Shown: piece after piece, positions 5,748-7,935 of the stretch
Layout: the number at the start of each line of letters is the position of its first letter
Position numbering within the stretch: the stretch's first letter is position 1
Assembly (NCBI RefSeq): GCF_042675965.1
Contig: NZ_JBHTKJ010000059.1
Span: 1-7,935, forward strand
Origin: Virgibacillus_R byunsanensis
GTDB taxonomy: Bacteria; Bacillota; Bacilli; Bacillales; Amphibacillaceae
Reading direction: 5' to 3'
DNA: 7,935 nucleotides
Position numbers and translations under genes: made by a program
The notes under the pieces: model-generated
Databases searched by the model: none
What the model was told of the DNA's origin: nothing
The model's input: the letters and a program-made list of their open reading frames with translations, nothing else

Positions 5748-6698
5748 TTAATACCCCCTCGTTACGTCGATTTCGTTTATATAATCATCACGATTATTCT
5801 TATAAGTTTGAAGGTTTTTATCAAAAATATCTAAAGCTCGAGATATATACTTTGGTGATATTCCTGATAAATGTGGTGTCACAGTCACGTTTTCTTCCTG
5901 CCAAAATGGATGATCACGTGGTAGTGGTTCTTCGTGAAAGACATCTAAAACAGCATGTGCTATCTCACCTTGCTGTACTGCTTTCAATACATCATCACTC
6001 TGCACTACATCACCGCGTCCCATATTTAAAAATACTGCATGGTTTGGAAGCTTTTCAAAGTGATTATAATTAAATAAATACTTGGTTTCAGGTGTGCTTG
6101 GTAGAATAGACACAACAAAATCTACTTCTGGAAGTACTCTCTCCATTTCGTCTGTCGTATAATTTTCATCAAAATATTCAACAGATCTACCACTTCTAGA
6201 AACGCCGTATGTCTTCATTTGAAACGCCTTTGCAAGACGTGCTACTTCTTGTCCAATAGCCCCTGTGCCTGCTACTAGCATAGTTTTGCCAGTAATTTCT
6301 TGCATCTTTACACCACGAACCCATTCACTGTTCTGCTGGTTTCTGAGCGTTACTTTCTCCTGACGGTATACTTGTAATAGCATGGAAATGGCATATTCCG
6401 CCATCGGAATTTTATGTATTCCCTTGGCATTCGTAACAATAATGCCTCTTTCCTGAATAGATTTAAATGGCATTTGATCCATTCCAGCAGAGATAACCAT
6501 AATCCACTTTAAATCAGTGGCTTGATCTATCAATTCCGATGTTAAGTCCTCACCAAATGTTACAAGGATTTCAGCCTTTTTCAAATGACTCTTAGCTTCA
6601 TCCATGTTTTTACAAAAAACAAACGAATGATCAGGATATTTCATTGTGAACTTTTCTTGGTGTTTTTTTGAGATATTTGCTGAAAAAAGTATAACCAA
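5748..6698 (-). CDS. D-isomer specific 2-hydroxyacid dehydrogenase family protein
   Basis: This family reduces 2-oxoacids to D-2-hydroxyacids with NAD(P)H, or the reverse; the substrate cannot be told from sequence. From the TTG at 6698 the protein has 316 residues, normal for the family. The Rossmann motif GTGAIG is at 144-149. The catalytic residues are R228 in NMGRGD, E257 in DVFHEEPLP and H276 in TPHLSG. After the second strand, VSRSGR (166-171) puts arginines where NADP-dependent glyoxylate/hydroxypyruvate reductases have them, so NADPH is the more likely cofactor (inference). A TTG at 6716 is also in frame, but the TAGGGGG ribosome site lies after it and 7 bases before 6698. It appears co-transcribed with the adenosyltransferase gene downstream; no metabolic link between them is evident. 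Confidence 0.9.
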   Translation of the reverse strand: MVILFSANISKKHQEKFTMKYPDHSFVFCKNMDEAKSHLKKAEILVTFGEDLTSELIDQATDLKWIMVISAGMDQMPFKSIQERGIIVTNAKGIHKIPMAEYAISMLLQVYRQEKVTLRNQQNSEWVRGVKMQEITGKTMLVAGTGAIGQEVARLAKAFQMKTYGVSRSGRSVEYFDENYTTDEMERVLPEVDFVVSILPSTPETKYLFNYNHFEKLPNHAVFLNMGRGDVVQSDDVLKAVQQGEIAHAVLDVFHEEPLPRDHPFWQEENVTVTPHLSGISPKYISRALDIFDKNLQTYKNNRDDYINEIDVTRGY

Positions 6699-6705
6699 TA
6701 TAGTA

Positions 6706-6710
6706 CCCCC
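6706..6710 (-). promoter_or_regulatory. Ribosome binding site that fixes the hydroxyacid dehydrogenase TTG start
   Basis: On minus, GGGGG lies 7 bases before the TTG at 6698. The more distal TTG at 6716 has no site upstream of it. Confidence 0.65.
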
Positions 6711-6720
6711 TAGCAATTGT

Positions 6721-6756
6721 ATAATACTATAGTAAACTTTTTTCGATCTGTTGAAC
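6721..6756 (-). promoter_or_regulatory. Weak candidate promoter for the dehydrogenase-adenosyltransferase operon
   Basis: In the 61-bp gap before the dehydrogenase start, the minus strand carries overlapping -10-like TATAGT (6726-6731) and TATTAT (6721-6726). TTCAAC (6750-6755) stands 18 bp upstream of the former. No terminator is visible after the sugar transferase gene, so read-through from it is an equal possibility. Confidence 0.35.
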
Positions 6757-6759
6757 AGA

Positions 6760-7440
6760 CTAGTGTACGATTGTTTTGAATAATCGGGAGGTAGAACGGT
6801 ATAAAATTTTTAAATCAAGCTTACAAGATCTTGTTTCTATATAATGGATGTCATGTCTAATCTTTTGATCGTATCTTTTACTTGTAAACCCCTTCAGTTG
6901 AGTTAACCCAGTTATTCCTGGCTTCACATCCAATCTCCTACGTTGATAGCTGTTATAATAGTCCGCAATGTCCGGAATTTCCGGCTCTGGCCCGACTAAA
7001 CTCATTTCACCTTTTAAAACATTAAATAACTGAGGAAGTACATCCAGACGGTACTTTTCAAGCCATAAACCTGTGCTAGTATACGTTTTATGCGGGTCTC
7101 TAGTAAATGTGAATTTGCTTGGCACACCATTTGACCAGGATTTTGGGAATGGATGTGGGGGCAATGCACGAATAACCCGAGATGTATTGGTCATCGTCCG
7201 AAATGTCCACATCATAAACTCCTGATTATGTTTACCGACGTATACTTGTTTAAAAAATAACGGTTTCCCCTCTTTTTTATTTACTTTATATAAAACAAAC
7301 AGAATTACCGGCGCTAAAACGACTAACAGCAAGAGACTTATACTGATATCCATTGACCGTTTCGTTGCAACATATAAACTATATTTCAAAAGAGGGATAA
7401 CAGTAGAATGCTTTGATTTTATATTTTGCTGTACATCCAT
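6760..7440 (-). CDS. Bacterial sugar transferase (monotopic phosphoglycosyltransferase family), divergent active site
   Basis: Members transfer a sugar-1-phosphate from a nucleotide sugar to undecaprenyl phosphate, the first membrane step of capsule, exopolysaccharide or teichuronic acid synthesis. From the ATG at 7440 the protein has 226 residues, a catalytic-domain-only form. A re-entrant membrane helix spans about 29-51 (starting KRSMDISIS). LPQLFNVLKGEMSLVGP (135-151), PGITGLTQLKG and a final KLDLKIL mark the family. Several usually invariant positions differ. The Asp-Glu catalytic dyad reads D133-V134, the PRP motif reads P-E152-P, QxRxG reads QVYVG, and the lysine of YKFRSM is threonine (MWTFRTM). 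It could be a divergent active subfamily or have lost activity. A GTG at 7452 is in frame but overlaps the GGGGTG ribosome site, which lies 9 bases before 7440. No other polysaccharide genes are in the window. Confidence 0.85.
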   Translation of the reverse strand: MDVQQNIKSKHSTVIPLLKYSLYVATKRSMDISISLLLLVVLAPVILFVLYKVNKKEGKPLFFKQVYVGKHNQEFMMWTFRTMTNTSRVIRALPPHPFPKSWSNGVPSKFTFTRDPHKTYTSTGLWLEKYRLDVLPQLFNVLKGEMSLVGPEPEIPDIADYYNSYQRRRLDVKPGITGLTQLKGFTSKRYDQKIRHDIHYIETRSCKLDLKILYRSTSRLFKTIVH

Positions 7441-7449
7441 AAAAAGACA

Positions 7450-7455
7450 CACCCC
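7450..7455 (-). promoter_or_regulatory. Ribosome binding site that fixes the sugar transferase start
   Basis: On minus, GGGGTG lies 9 bases before the ATG at 7440 and overlaps the alternative GTG at 7452. Confidence 0.55.
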
Positions 7456-7542
7456 ATTTCTAAATAAAAATTCATCTTATACATATCTATTCAAAAAAGG
7501 GACTGCCTAACACAACTGAAATATTACTATTTTGTTTCAAAA

Positions 7543-7820
7543 AGAACAAAAGCGGGAAGCGCCCGTTTAACGACGTATGGGCTGCGCCCGCGCATCGCGG
7601 GTGGGTCGACGTTGCCGCGCAAAGCGGCGAAGTTAGTCGATCTTCCAAATCCGCATGAGATAAAGGAAACACGATGAGCGTTAGCGAATCGATGTTGACT
7701 TATCGTAAGGAGGATCAGGAAGCCCACTAGTCGTTGGGTGCTGGCCGATGAAAACGCCACGTCCTGTGGCGTCATCGGCACTAGTACGTCCTGTACGTCG
7801 GAGCTGGACGTGGCTTAAGC
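7543..7820 (+). ncRNA. Candidate structured RNA or miniature repeat element, GC-rich
   Basis: This block is far richer in G and C than its flanks and has no credible gene, but is dense in stems. CCCGCG (7587-7592) pairs with 7596-7601. An 8-bp stem (7603-7610 with 7636-7643) encloses GCCGC/GCGGC (7614-7618 with 7624-7628). GCCCA (7722-7726) pairs with TGGGT (7735-7739). GCCGATG plus ACGCCAC (7744-7750, 7754-7760) pair with 7766-7779, and AAGCC (7720-7724) can close on GGCTT (7812-7816). Several pairs are G-U only if plus is the transcribed strand, which suggests orientation. I recall similar sequences (ATGAGATAAAGGAAACACG and nearby) as dispersed repeats in Bacillaceae genomes, but cannot verify this or give a function. 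No promoter or terminator is clear. Confidence 0.5.
7744..7779 (+). repeat. Two-tier hairpin inside the GC-rich element
   Basis: An outer 7-bp stem (GCCGATG 7744-7750 with CATCGGC 7773-7779) is separated by a 3-base bulge (AAA) from an inner 7-bp stem (ACGCCAC 7754-7760 with GTGGCGT 7766-7772). The loop is GTCCT. A second, smaller hairpin at 7784-7796 (GTAC/GTAC) carries the same GTCCT loop. Confidence 0.75.
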
Positions 7821-7830
7821 AGTAAATAAA

Positions 7831-7839
7831 TTATCCACA
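7831..7839 (+). other. Single perfect DnaA-box sequence
   Basis: TTATCCACA is the consensus DnaA box. It stands alone just right of the GC-rich element, in A/T-rich DNA, with no cluster of further boxes and no origin genes nearby. It may simply belong to the repeat element. Binding is possible but not shown by the sequence. Confidence 0.3.
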
Positions 7840-7866
7840 GGCTCCAAATTTTATAATTTCCTAGAC

Positions 7867-7928
7867 AGGAACAAAAGCGCTAACGCGCCTCTATCACGTC
7901 CCAAGTGAGAACTAATCACTTGGGACGT
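7867..7928. repeat. Second element start with a 13-bp perfect hairpin at the right edge
   Basis: AGGAACAAAAGCGCTAACGCGCC (7867-7889, with a small GCG/CGC hairpin) resembles the start of the GC-rich element at 7543-7562. It is followed by ACGTCCCAAGTGA (7896-7908), whose exact reverse complement is at 7916-7928 with loop GAACTAA. No T-run follows on either strand, so a terminator is unlikely. It may be the beginning of another copy or type of the same repeat, cut by the window edge. Confidence 0.45.
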
Positions 7929-7935
7929 CTCTCGC

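Noticed and set aside
6748..6760. TCTGTTGAACAGA palindrome after the sugar transferase gene
   Set aside because: Loop is too small for a full stem and no T-run follows on minus, so I do not call it a terminator.
7487..7781. Two minus-strand frames (61 and 84 codons) over the GC-rich block
   Set aside because: They lack ribosome sites, overlap each other in different frames, and their residues simply read through the hairpins of the noncoding element.
7441..7935. CRISPR array or tRNA in the right-hand gene-free region
   Set aside because: No regularly spaced identical repeats with unique spacers, and no cloverleaf with a TTC-type arm could be found.

Overview
The window looks like chromosomal DNA of a low-GC Gram-positive in the Bacillaceae. 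The evidence is strong AGGAGG-type ribosome binding sites, frequent GTG and TTG starts, a PerR that matches Bacillus PerR residue for residue at all metal ligands, and the Bacillus gene neighbourhood rrn - ygxA - ygzB - perR. A genus near Oceanobacillus or Virgibacillus is plausible, but this is an inference from overall character and not proven.

Left edge (1-396): gene-free. It holds the control region of a ribosomal RNA operon that runs leftward out of the window, with two tandem promoters, a leader hairpin and a boxA-like antitermination site. The 16S gene itself is outside. Between these promoters and ygxA lies a long hairpin without a U-tract.

Left-centre (397-1797): ygxA (minus) and ygzB (plus) diverge from a short shared promoter region. 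ygxA encodes a nucleotidyltransferase-like protein and ygzB a small membrane protein with a zinc-ribbon-like tail. ygzB ends at a clear intrinsic terminator.

Centre (1860-4369): a two-gene operon makes p-aminobenzoate for folate. pabA is the glutamine amidotransferase subunit. pabBC is a fusion of aminodeoxychorismate synthase component I with a lyase domain, so chorismate could be taken to p-aminobenzoate by two polypeptides. The pair sits between ygzB and perR, which are neighbours in Bacillus subtilis. A short repeated element with a 14-bp hairpin follows each gene: a 93-nt copy overlaps the pabA stop codon, and a 151-nt copy lies between pabBC and perR.

Right-centre (4530-6698): all on minus. 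The iron/manganese peroxide sensor PerR is preceded by two near-consensus PerR boxes. Upstream of it are a PduO-type cob(I)alamin adenosyltransferase gene and a D-2-hydroxyacid dehydrogenase gene, separated by 2 bp and probably co-transcribed and translationally coupled.

Right end (6760-7935): a bacterial sugar transferase (initiating phosphoglycosyltransferase family, surface polysaccharide) has unusual substitutions at conserved active-site positions. The last 495 bases have no credible gene. They hold a GC-rich, hairpin-packed element (about 7543-7820) that looks like a structured RNA or a miniature repeat element, a perfect DnaA-box sequence, and a second segment starting with a similar motif and ending in a 13-bp perfect hairpin. 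This element and the pab repeats are the best candidates for something undescribed.
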